Source: Microbacterium sp. EST19A
GTDB lineage: Bacteria > Actinomycetota > Actinomycetes > Actinomycetales > Microbacteriaceae
Direction: 5' to 3'
Assembly (NCBI RefSeq): GCF_019969685.1
Contig: NZ_JAHXYZ010000001.1
Span: 992,001 to 1,056,000, forward strand
Length of the DNA stretch: 64,000 bases
The notes beneath the pieces are model-generated. The model was not told the DNA's origin, made no database searches, and worked only from the letters and a program-made list of their open reading frames with translations. Shown in pieces: positions 36,375 through 43,104 of the stretch (the first letter of the stretch is position 1; each line of letters opens with the position of its first letter). A program made the position numbers and the translations under genes.

Positions 36375-36403
36375 TGAATACCCCACCGGGGTATCTGAAA
36401 CAA
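36375..36403 (-). promoter_or_regulatory. Promoter of the copZ-copA operon
   Basis: On the minus strand TTGTTT (36403-36398) and TATTCA (36380-36375) are separated by exactly 17 bp. The spacer is almost filled by the proximal CsoR-type operator, so a bound repressor would exclude RNA polymerase. Confidence 0.65.
36378..36394. promoter_or_regulatory. CsoR-type operator, proximal
   Basis: ATACCCC-ACC-GGGGTAT, a perfect 7-bp-arm palindrome of the G/C-tract type bound by the CsoR/RcnR copper sensors. It lies between the -10 and -35 boxes of the copper operon. No csoR gene is in the window. Confidence 0.75.
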
Positions 36404-36407
36404 CTGT

Positions 36408-36424
36408 ATACCCCTCTTGGGTAT
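36408..36424. promoter_or_regulatory. CsoR-type operator, distal
   Basis: ATACCC-CTCTT-GGGTAT, 6-bp arms, same 17-bp length as the proximal site and centred 30 bp from it, about three helical turns. It sits just upstream of the -35 box. Confidence 0.65.
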
Positions 36425-36451
36425 TCCCGAAACCCGCACCCAGGACGCGAG

Positions 36452-36457
36452 TATCGT
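36452..36457 (+). promoter_or_regulatory. -10 box of the NIPSNAP remnant
   Basis: TATCGT ends 6 nt before GTG 36464, showing that the remnant keeps a standard leaderless promoter. Confidence 0.4.
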
Positions 36458-36463
36458 GGCCCC

Positions 36464-36547
36464 GTGATCACTTGCGTCGTGACGTACACGATCGACCCCG
36501 GCAAGATCGCGGCCTTCGAGGAGTTCGCCGCGGCCACGGCGCTCTGA
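36464..36547 (+). pseudogene. N-terminal remnant of a NIPSNAP family gene
   Basis: GTG 36464 opens a 27-codon frame reading ITCVVTYTIDPGKIAAFEEF, a close match to the first strand-helix of NIPSNAP-family proteins (normally about 100 aa), then stops at TGA 36545. A -10 TATCGT ends 6 nt before the GTG, so the old promoter survives. The frame breaks exactly where a four-copy 13-bp tandem repeat begins. It diverges from the copper operon. Confidence 0.6.
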
Positions 36548-36592
36548 CGGGGCGCTCTGACCCGACGCCCTGACGGGGCGCTCTGACGCCGG
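36541..36592. repeat. 13-bp tandem repeat, four copies
   Basis: Units at 36541, 36554, 36567 and 36580, consensus GCTCTGACGGGGC with a few changes. The first unit holds the stop codon of the NIPSNAP remnant. Likely slippage at a deletion junction. Confidence 0.7.
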
Positions 36593-36667
36593 CGATGGCG
36601 TAGACCGGATCGTTCTCCGGTTCGCGATGCGACCGCGAAGCGACCGGGTGAGCGACACGACGCAGAG

Positions 36668-37627
36668 TCAGGAGCCGGGGGCCCCGTAGCGCTTCGTGAG
36701 CGCCTGGCCGATGGCCGCGAGGTGGTCGCGCACGCCGGCGGGCTCGGTGATGTCGAGCCATTCGACGAGGCCGGAGAGGAGCCCGGCGAGCCCGTACTCG
36801 CTGGGTCCGCGGATCACGACGGACACACGCCCGTCGGCGGTGACCCCCGTGGTCTCGAGGTTGTCGCCGACGGCGATCCTGAGCTTGTCGATCCCGTCGG
36901 GCGCACAGGTCGCGTGGATCACGACGGGCGACGTGCGCCGCCGGTCGAGATCGTCGGCGATCTCCTGCCAGCTCTCGGAGAGGTCGACGGCGCCGGGGAA
37001 CAAGACGGGCTCGTCGGTCGGAGCGGCGGACGAGACCCGGTCTATTCGGAAGGTGCGCCGACCCCTCTCCGTGTAGGCGACGAGGTACCACGAAGGCCCC
37101 TTGGCGACGATGCCCACCGGGTGGACGATCCGCTCGGACTCCGCGCCCTCGCTGTCGACGTAGCCGAGTCGCACCTGCACGCCGCGGATCACCGCATCCT
37201 GCAGTTCATCGAGGAAGGGCGGCGGCTGCGCAACCCGCGTGGAGCCCCAATTCCGCGGGTCGAGGATCAACGAGGTCGCCGCCGCCTCGGCCTCATCGCG
37301 GAACGGCTCGGGAAGAGCGCGCACGAGCTTGCGGAGCGCGGATCGCACGGCCGGCGTCGCCGTCGAGGCCGGGCCGGCGACGAGGAACAGGGCGCGGGTC
37401 TCGCTCGCCGTCAGCCCGGAGAGATCGGTGCGGCCGCCCCCGAGCAGCCGCCAGCCGCCCGCCCTGCCCTGGATCGAGTAGACCGGGATGCCGCTCTGCG
37501 CCAGCGCGTCGAGGTCGCGCCGCGCGGTGCGCTCCGACACCTCGAGCTCGACGGCGACCTCGGCGGCCGTCACCTGTTCGCGGCGCTGCAGCATGAGCAG
37601 GATGGCCACGAGTCGATCGCTTCGCAT
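36668..37627 (-). CDS. WYL domain-containing HTH transcriptional regulator
   Basis: YafY/DeoR-like regulator of 319 aa. HTH at about residues 5-55 (LVAILLMLQRREQVTAAEVAVELEVSERTARRDL in parts), then the WYL domain with the PSWYLVAY core near residue 190 and a C-terminal WCX-type extension. I choose ATG 37627 (MRSDRLVAIL), the usual family start; the in-frame ATG at 37657 lies inside the operator. It diverges from an epoxide hydrolase and quinone oxidoreductase pair, whose expression it probably controls. WYL domains sense small ligands or nucleic acids; the signal is unknown. Confidence 0.88.
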   Translation of the reverse strand: MRSDRLVAILLMLQRREQVTAAEVAVELEVSERTARRDLDALAQSGIPVYSIQGRAGGWRLLGGGRTDLSGLTASETRALFLVAGPASTATPAVRSALRKLVRALPEPFRDEAEAAATSLILDPRNWGSTRVAQPPPFLDELQDAVIRGVQVRLGYVDSEGAESERIVHPVGIVAKGPSWYLVAYTERGRRTFRIDRVSSAAPTDEPVLFPGAVDLSESWQEIADDLDRRRTSPVVIHATCAPDGIDKLRIAVGDNLETTGVTADGRVSVVIRGPSEYGLAGLLSGLVEWLDITEPAGVRDHLAAIGQALTKRYGAPGS

Positions 37628-37645
37628 GTCGACAACATTTCCAGA

Positions 37646-37672
37646 TAAACCGGTCATCAGGTGACCTGTTTA
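37646..37672. promoter_or_regulatory. Imperfect 27-bp palindrome, candidate WYL-regulator operator
   Basis: TAAACCGGTCA and TGACCTGTTTA arms (10 of 11 positions symmetric) flank TCAGG in the divergent promoter between the WYL regulator and the epoxide hydrolase gene. It starts 19 bp above the chosen regulator ATG and ends 19 bp above the hydrolase ATG, so one bound dimer could control both. Confidence 0.6.
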
Positions 37673-37691
37673 CCTCCCTAGCGTGAAGAGC

Positions 37692-38675
37692 ATGAACTCA
37701 TCGACACACTCCATCCCCTTCCCCGAGCCGACCCTGATCGCTGTCAACGGCGTGACGCTCGAGGTCTTCGAAGCCGGCCGTGAGAACGTCGGCCGACCCA
37801 TCGTGCTCTGCCACGGCTGGCCGGACCTCGCCTTCACCTGGCGTCACCAGGTGCCCGCGCTGGTCGCCGCGGGCTATCACGTGATCGCGCCCACCCAGCG
37901 GGGCTTCGGCAACTCGTCCCGCCCGGCCGACGTCGAGGCCTACGACGTCGCGCAGCTGGCCGGCGATCTCGTCGCACTGCTCGATCACTACGGCTACACG
38001 GACGCGACCTTCGTCGGTCACGACTGGGGCGCGATGGTCGTGTGGAGCCTGAGCGTGCTGCATCCGACCAGGGTGAACAAGGTGATCTGCCTGAGCCTGC
38101 CGTACCCCGCGCGCGGCGAGCGGCCGTGGCTCGAGTTCATGGAGGAGGTACTCGGCAGCGACTACTATTTCGTGCATTTCAACCGGCAGCCCGGCGTCGC
38201 CGACGCGGTGCTCGAGGCGAACACGGAGCGGTTCATCCGCAACCTCTACCGCCGGAACGAGCCGCTCCAGGCGCCGCAGCCCGGGAACGCGATGATCGCA
38301 CTCGCGCTGTCGGACTCCCCTCACGGAGAGCCCCTCTTGAGCGCCGAGGAGCTCGCCGTGTACGTCACGGCCTTCGAGGAGTCCGGGTTCACCGGCGGCA
38401 TCAACTGGTACCGCAACTTCGACCGCGACTGGCAGCTGCTCGGAGACGTCGATCCGATCGTCCGTCAGCCGACCCTCATGATCTCGGGCGATCGCGACCC
38501 TGTGGCGCCGTCACCGAACCTCGCGGAGTTCGTGCCGAACGTCGAGGAGATCCGTCTCGACAGCGGTCACTGGATCCAGCAGGAACGTCCCGACGAGACC
38601 AACCGCGCGATCCTGGAGTGGCTGGGACGACACGGATCGATCGCCTCGGACCGTCCCCCTCTCCGATCGTCTTAG
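37692..38675 (+). CDS. Epoxide hydrolase-type alpha/beta hydrolase
   Basis: Hydrolase of 327 aa. HGWPDLAFTW supplies the HGxP oxyanion motif, the nucleophile elbow GHDWGAMV has Asp, and SGDRDPVAP and DSGHWIQQERPDE supply the acid and His, with Tyr-bearing cap segments (YYFVHF, INWYRNFDRDW). Asp nucleophile plus cap tyrosines fit soluble epoxide hydrolases better than esterases. ATG 37692 is 7 nt after a -10 TAGCGT; GTG 37683 is an in-frame alternative. The quinone oxidoreductase gene follows 9 bp downstream. Confidence 0.88.
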   Translation: MNSSTHSIPFPEPTLIAVNGVTLEVFEAGRENVGRPIVLCHGWPDLAFTWRHQVPALVAAGYHVIAPTQRGFGNSSRPADVEAYDVAQLAGDLVALLDHYGYTDATFVGHDWGAMVVWSLSVLHPTRVNKVICLSLPYPARGERPWLEFMEEVLGSDYYFVHFNRQPGVADAVLEANTERFIRNLYRRNEPLQAPQPGNAMIALALSDSPHGEPLLSAEELAVYVTAFEESGFTGGINWYRNFDRDWQLLGDVDPIVRQPTLMISGDRDPVAPSPNLAEFVPNVEEIRLDSGHWIQQERPDETNRAILEWLGRHGSIASDRPPLRSS

Positions 38676-38678
38676 GCT
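38673..38678 (+). promoter_or_regulatory. -10 box of the quinone oxidoreductase gene (leaderless)
   Basis: TAGGCT ends 6 nt before ATG 38685 and overlaps the stop codon of the epoxide hydrolase gene, so the second gene may also be transcribed on its own. Confidence 0.45.
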
Positions 38679-38684
38679 GTCCCC

Positions 38685-39653
38685 ATGCCCCTCGAACCGA
38701 CGGATGCCGCGTCGAGACGGGTCGTGTTCCACCGTTTCGGCGGACCCGAGGTGCTCGGGATCGAGCATCGCCCCGTGCCGCGGCCGCAACCGGATCAGGT
38801 GCTGGTCCGGGTGGCCGCGGCCGGCGTGAACCCGGTCGACTGGAAGCTGTTCAGCGGCGAACCCATGAACGACCCGTACGAGCGCAGCCTGCCGTCGGGC
38901 AACGGCTACGACTTCTCGGGCACGATCCACGCGCTCGGTGACGACGTGATCGGGTGGCGCGTCGGCGAGCCGGTCTTCGGCGGGCTCCGGTACGAGGCGC
39001 AGGCCGACCACCTCGTGATCGATCCGGCTCTGCTCGTCCGCGTGCCGGACGGCCTCTCGCTGCTCGTCGCGGGAGCGCTCAACGTCGTCGGGCGCACGGC
39101 CGTGGCGAGCGTCGAGTCGCAGCGGATCGGCGAGGGCGACATCGTGCTGGTCAGCGGCGCCGCCGGCGGCGTCGGCATCCTCACCGCTCAGCTCTGCGTG
39201 CTGCGCGGCGCACGGGTCCTCGGCACGGCGAGTCCCCGCAACCACGCGCTGCTCCGCCGGCTTGGCATCCAACCGCTCGCGTACGGCGACAGCCTCGCCG
39301 ACGAGGTGCGCGCAGCCGTCCCGGACGGGCTCACGACAGTGCTCGACACCGTCGGCCACGGCACGGTCGACCTGGCGCTGACGCTGGGTGTACCCCCGAA
39401 CCGGATCAACACGATCGCCGACTACGACGCGCGCCGACGGCATCCGACGGTCCGCGGAGTCGGTGGAGCCAAGGCCGGCGCGCGGGAGCTGACCCTGATC
39501 GCGGAGCTGCTCGCCGGGGGCGGCGTCGAACTGCCGATCGACTCGGTGCACCCGCTCGAGGACGTGCGCGAGGCCTATGCGCGCTCCATCGCCGGACACG
39601 CCACCGGAAAGATCGTGCTCACCACGGAGCCGGGGGCCGGCGCGACCGACTGA
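38685..39653 (+). CDS. Zinc-free MDR family quinone oxidoreductase
   Basis: NADPH-dependent medium-chain reductase of 322 aa. The GroES-like N-terminal domain (VAAAGVNPVDWKLFSGE, GNGYDFSGTI) lacks the catalytic zinc Cys/His ligands, and the Rossmann motif is VLVSGAAGGVGILTAQL. Typical partners are quinones and alpha,beta-unsaturated ketones. It is paired with an epoxide hydrolase behind a WYL regulator, suggesting a small detoxification module. Ends just before the convergent marR-like gene. Confidence 0.88.
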   Translation: MPLEPTDAASRRVVFHRFGGPEVLGIEHRPVPRPQPDQVLVRVAAAGVNPVDWKLFSGEPMNDPYERSLPSGNGYDFSGTIHALGDDVIGWRVGEPVFGGLRYEAQADHLVIDPALLVRVPDGLSLLVAGALNVVGRTAVASVESQRIGEGDIVLVSGAAGGVGILTAQLCVLRGARVLGTASPRNHALLRRLGIQPLAYGDSLADEVRAAVPDGLTTVLDTVGHGTVDLALTLGVPPNRINTIADYDARRRHPTVRGVGGAKAGARELTLIAELLAGGGVELPIDSVHPLEDVREAYARSIAGHATGKIVLTTEPGAGATD

Positions 39654-39669
39654 CCGACGCCAGAAGACC

Positions 39670-40131
39670 TCAGCGTGCGGCGAGAGCGGGGAGGGCGACG
39701 CCGTGCAGGGCCTCGACGACCGGCGCGAGCTCGGGCTGGCCAGCAGCATGCTCCAGCGCGCGCTCCAGCGTCGCGTCGTGGATCGGGTGCGCACGGTCGT
39801 ACAGCTCACGGCCGGATGCCGTCAGCTCGGTGTAGATCCCGCGACGGTCGTCAGCGCAGAGCACGCGGGTGAGGAGCCCGCGGTCCTCCAGTCGATTGAC
39901 CAGGCGCGTCGTCGCGCTGGGGCTCAGCGCGGTCGCCCTCGCGAGCTGCTGCATGCGCATATGCCAGCCATCCTGCCGCTCCAGCGCATCGAGCACCGTG
40001 TACTCCACGACCGACAGTCCGACCGTGTCGGCCAGCCCACGCTCGAGCTCCGCTTCGATCAGGCCGTGCAGGGCCGCGAGTGTCCGCCATCCCTGAGCGC
40101 GCACTTCGACGGCGTCGTCTGCGATTCCCAT
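39670..40131 (-). CDS. MarR family transcriptional regulator
   Basis: Winged-helix regulator of 153 aa. The DNA-binding region reads MRMQQLARATALSPSATTRL, then VNRLEDRGLLTR and the wing LCADDRRGIYTELT. ATG 40131 is set by the SD-like GGGAGGT just upstream. It diverges from the MFS exporter at 40243 and probably represses it and itself through the TTGC/GCAA palindrome in between. Confidence 0.9.
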   Translation of the reverse strand: MGIADDAVEVRAQGWRTLAALHGLIEAELERGLADTVGLSVVEYTVLDALERQDGWHMRMQQLARATALSPSATTRLVNRLEDRGLLTRVLCADDRRGIYTELTASGRELYDRAHPIHDATLERALEHAAGQPELAPVVEALHGVALPALAAR

Positions 40132-40164
40132 GAGCACCTCCCAAGTAGTTGCTTGCGCTTTATA

Positions 40165-40178
40165 GTTGCGTGTGCAAC
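40165..40178. promoter_or_regulatory. MarR-type operator
   Basis: GTTGC-GTGT-GCAAC, a 14-bp palindrome in the 111-bp gap between the MarR and MFS genes; TTGC...GCAA half-sites are typical for the family. Further TTGC and GCAA half-sites lie nearby. Confidence 0.55.
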
Positions 40179-40242
40179 GATTATCTCTCGCTGCGCAATA
40201 TCCCGCGCGTGCAATCAATCTCAGAGTATCAGGAGAATCGTC

Positions 40243-41433
40243 ATGCCCGCAGGACTGATCGCCCTCGCCATCGGGGCCTTCGGCATCGGACTCACCGAGT
40301 TCGTCATCATGGGACTGCTGCCGGAGGTCGCGGCGGAGTACGGCGTCACCGAATCCGCAGCCGGCTGGCTCATCTCCGGGTACGCGCTGGCCGTCGTCGT
40401 CGGCGCCCTGCTGCTGACGGCCGCCTCCACTCGCCTTCCCCGCAAGCCCGTGCTGCTCGGGCTCCTCGTGCTCTTCATCCTCGGCAACGCCCTGACCGCT
40501 CTCGCTCCCGACTACGGCAGCGCCATGATCGGCCGGATCATCGCGGCCCTCTGCCACGGCGCGTTCTTCGGCATCGGATCCGTCGTCGCCGCCGGGCTCG
40601 TCGCCCCGGAGAAGAAGGCCGGAGCGATCGCCATCATGTTCACCGGTCTCACCGCGGCGAACGTCTTCGGGGTCCCGTTCGGCACGTTCCTCGGCCAGGA
40701 GTTCGGCTGGCGCTCGACGTTCTGGACGATCTCCGCGATCGGCGTGCTGGCTTTCATCGGCATCGCGGCCCTCGTGCCGGCCCTGCCGCGGCCCGACCAG
40801 AGCATCAGTCTCCGGCAGGAGCTGCGGGCCTTCCGGTCCGGCCAGGTGTGGTTCTCGCTGATCGTCACGGTCCTCGCGTTCGGCGGCATGTTCGGGGCGT
40901 TCACCTACATCGCGTACACGCTCACCGAGGTCAGCGGCTTCAGCTCCTCGGCTGTGCCGTGGCTGCTGGTGCTCTTCGGCGGCGGTCTCGTACTCGGCAA
41001 CTGGCTCGGCGGCCGCCTTGCCGACCGCGCCATCGACCGCACCCTGATCGTCTTCATCGCGGCACTGGTCGTCGTGCTCGCCCTGTTCGCCGTCCTCGCC
41101 CAGTCCGGGATCGCGACGATCATCGCCCTGTTCCTCATGGGCGGGTTCGGCTTCGGCACGGTGCCCGGCCTGCAGAGCAGGGTGATGCACTACGCGGGCG
41201 GCGCGCCGACGCTCGCCTCCGGCGCCAACATCGGCGCGTTCAACGTCGGCAACGCCCTGGGCGCGTGGGCAGGCGGCGTGGGGATCTCAGCGGGGCTCGG
41301 CTACACCTCGCCGATCTGGCTGGGGGCGATCATCACCGGCGTCGCGCTCGTGGTCATCGTGATCGCCGCCGCGCGTGCTCGCGGCCCCGTGGCGTCCGAT
41401 GACCGCAGCCCGGTCAGCGTCGACGTGCGCTGA
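40243..41433 (+). CDS. MFS transporter (AraJ/arabinose-efflux-like DHA1 family)
   Basis: Inner-membrane drug/sugar exporter of 396 aa with 12 predicted TMs. Family marks include LTEFVIMGLLPEVAAEYGVT in TM1, GALLLTAASTRLPRKPVL (motif A region), GRIIAALCHGAFFGIG, and FGGMFGAFTYIAYTL. ATG 40243 has an SD AGGAGA; the frame upstream is open but non-coding in character. Under likely MarR control. The substrate is unknown. Confidence 0.9.
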   Translation: MPAGLIALAIGAFGIGLTEFVIMGLLPEVAAEYGVTESAAGWLISGYALAVVVGALLLTAASTRLPRKPVLLGLLVLFILGNALTALAPDYGSAMIGRIIAALCHGAFFGIGSVVAAGLVAPEKKAGAIAIMFTGLTAANVFGVPFGTFLGQEFGWRSTFWTISAIGVLAFIGIAALVPALPRPDQSISLRQELRAFRSGQVWFSLIVTVLAFGGMFGAFTYIAYTLTEVSGFSSSAVPWLLVLFGGGLVLGNWLGGRLADRAIDRTLIVFIAALVVVLALFAVLAQSGIATIIALFLMGGFGFGTVPGLQSRVMHYAGGAPTLASGANIGAFNVGNALGAWAGGVGISAGLGYTSPIWLGAIITGVALVVIVIAAARARGPVASDDRSPVSVDVR

Positions 41434-41444
41434 CCGGGCGACGA

Positions 41445-42116
41445 TCAGCCGGTCGTCGTCGCCACGATGACCGGCGTCATCGCTGCCATGAGCGCCGCGG
41501 CGATGGCCGTGTTCACGGCCTTCGAGACCGCGTCACCGGCGGCGGAGCCCTCGACCAGCTGCTCGATCCGCTTCTTCAGCTGACCCGCCGACGCCCCCGC
41601 GGCCTCGTTCTTCAGGATCGGGTGCGCCGCGTTCATCCCCTGCAGGATGGCGAGGATCGTGACATCGGCCTGGGTGGGGGCGGCCGACCCGGAAAGCACG
41701 GCGGCGAGCCGCGAGCGGATCAGCATCTCCGGCCCGGGGTCAGACTCGGGCGTGCGCAGTGAGCCCCACCCGAAGAAGCCGCGCTCTCCCCGCACGACCA
41801 CGCCCTGTGCGATGAGCGACTCGACGACGTGGTCGAGCGGGTCGAGCTTCGACCGCATCAGGAGGGACTGCAGACGCTTGCCACTCAGGGGCTCGAGGCG
41901 AGCAAGTGTCGCGTCGAGGATCGGATTCCCTGTGGGCTCGACCGAGACGACCTGCACGGCGGCGTTCTTCTCCTCGGTGACCACGACGCGGTCGTGGAGG
42001 GCGAGGTCGACGATGACCGCGGCGATCGCACCGAACAGACGGTGCACGCTCGCTGCGCTCTCGACGCGCCCGTCGGGCCGGGTCAGCAGCAGGTGGAGTT
42101 CCTCGACGATCAGCAT
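41445..42116 (-). CDS. GPP34 (GOLPH3/VPS74-like) family protein
   Basis: Protein of 223 aa matching the GPP34 family: LIVEELHLLLTRPDGRVE at the N terminus, AAVIVDLALHDRVVVTEEKNAAVQVV (in parts), and a conserved G-KRLQSLL segment. Eukaryotic members bind phosphatidylinositol 4-phosphate on Golgi membranes; bacterial ones, common in actinobacteria, have no settled role but are thought to be peripheral membrane proteins. C-terminal 60 residues are Ala-rich. The mRNA is probably leaderless (TATCGT 6 nt before ATG). Convergent with the MFS gene. Confidence 0.85.
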   Translation of the reverse strand: MLIVEELHLLLTRPDGRVESAASVHRLFGAIAAVIVDLALHDRVVVTEEKNAAVQVVSVEPTGNPILDATLARLEPLSGKRLQSLLMRSKLDPLDHVVESLIAQGVVVRGERGFFGWGSLRTPESDPGPEMLIRSRLAAVLSGSAAPTQADVTILAILQGMNAAHPILKNEAAGASAGQLKKRIEQLVEGSAAGDAVSKAVNTAIAAALMAAMTPVIVATTTG

Positions 42117-42122
42117 GGGATC

Positions 42123-42128
42123 ACGATA
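42123..42128 (-). promoter_or_regulatory. -10 box of the GPP34 gene (leaderless)
   Basis: TATCGT on the minus strand ends 6 nt before ATG 42116. Confidence 0.5.
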
Positions 42129-42195
42129 CGGAAGACGGATGCCGACGACATCCCCCGCGCGGCGGAGATCCGTCCGGAGGATGCCGCCGCACGCA

Positions 42196-42231
42196 GAAGC
42201 GCCGCGCCCTCCGGAGAGGACGCGGCGCTTC
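42196..42231 (-). terminator. Terminator of the aquaporin gene
   Basis: Arms GAAGCGCCGCG (42196-42206) and CGCGGCGCTTC (42221-42231) are perfectly complementary over 11 bp, and a further CCTC/GAGG pairing extends the stem. It lies 12 bp past the aquaporin stop codon. Confidence 0.75.
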
Positions 42232-42242
42232 GGAGCCGGGAG

Positions 42243-42890
42243 TTACTCGCCGGCGATCTTCTTCGCGTCGTCCGCGTTGAGCACGCGGAACAGGATCGCG
42301 GCGATGACGGCACCGACGACCGGGGCGACGATGTAGAGCCACAGCGAGCTCCAAGCGAAGTAGCCGCCGACCGAGAGGCCGAGGGCGACGGCGGGGTTGA
42401 ACCCACCGCCCGAGATCGAGCCGACCGTCGCCGCGCCGACGAACACCGTGGCGCCGATCGCGAGGCCGTAGAAGGAGTTGCCGTCGGTGTCCTTCGAGGT
42501 GGCCGTGTTGAGCACGACCCACACGAGGATCAGCGTGAACAGCGCCTCGACCAGGAAGGCGGGGCCGACCTCGATGACCACGGCCTTGCCGCCGCTGGGC
42601 CATACGGCCAGGCTGGCGAGCGCGGCCAGCGCGCCGCCGATGAACTGGGCGATGAGGTAGGCGATGAAGTCGACGACGCTCAGACCGCCGCGCAGGAACA
42701 CGCCGACCGAGACGGCCGGGTTCAGGTGCGCGCCGGAGATGTGGCCCGTCGAGTAGACGAGGACCATGAGTGTGAAGCCGATCGCGAGCGGCGTCAGCGG
42801 GCTTTCGCTGTTCACTGCCGCGATGATGGCGAGGACGAAGAGGAAGGTCGCGAGCCCTTCGGCGAGCGCCTTCCGTGCGGTACCGGTCAT
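42243..42890 (-). CDS. Aquaporin (MIP family)
   Basis: Water or small-solute channel of 215 aa with six TMs and both NPA boxes, SGAHLNPAVS and GGGFNPAVA. The first half is AEGLATFLFVLAIIAAV with the conserved Glu. The short loops and overall size fit orthodox aquaporins more than glycerol facilitators. ATG 42890 is favoured by homologue starts; the frame upstream is non-coding in character. An 11-bp-stem terminator follows. The 214-bp gap to the divergent APC permease gene shows no other gene. Confidence 0.9.
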   Translation of the reverse strand: MTGTARKALAEGLATFLFVLAIIAAVNSESPLTPLAIGFTLMVLVYSTGHISGAHLNPAVSVGVFLRGGLSVVDFIAYLIAQFIGGALAALASLAVWPSGGKAVVIEVGPAFLVEALFTLILVWVVLNTATSKDTDGNSFYGLAIGATVFVGAATVGSISGGGFNPAVALGLSVGGYFAWSSLWLYIVAPVVGAVIAAILFRVLNADDAKKIAGE

Positions 42891-43092
42891 GAGAGAACCC
42901 GTTTCTTGTGTCAGGTCGTGAAGCGATCCCCTCGATCGCCCCTGCCGGAGGCCGGCGGACCGTCCTTCGTGCGACGACAATATATCGGTGCCCCGGGCGA
43001 CGGCCCGCGAAGCCGCGCGGCATTTCTGTGAGAATCCTGAACGCCCGCGCGGCCGCCGTGTCAACCCCATCGCCGCCTGCGATCGCAGGCCA

Positions 43093-43098
43093 TAGCGT
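43093..43098 (+). promoter_or_regulatory. -10 box of the APC permease gene (leaderless)
   Basis: TAGCGT ends 6 nt before ATG 43105. Confidence 0.5.
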
Positions 43099-43104
43099 TC
43101 GAGG

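Noticed and set aside
36146..36658. 170-aa version of copZ with a long N-terminal extension
   Set aside because: The extension crosses the copper promoter, both operators, the NIPSNAP remnant and the tandem repeat; the 70-aa form is a complete HMA domain with an SD.
39577..40242. Upstream extension of the MFS gene
   Set aside because: It runs through the antisense of the MarR gene and through the operator region; ATG 40243 has a good SD and starts directly with TM1.
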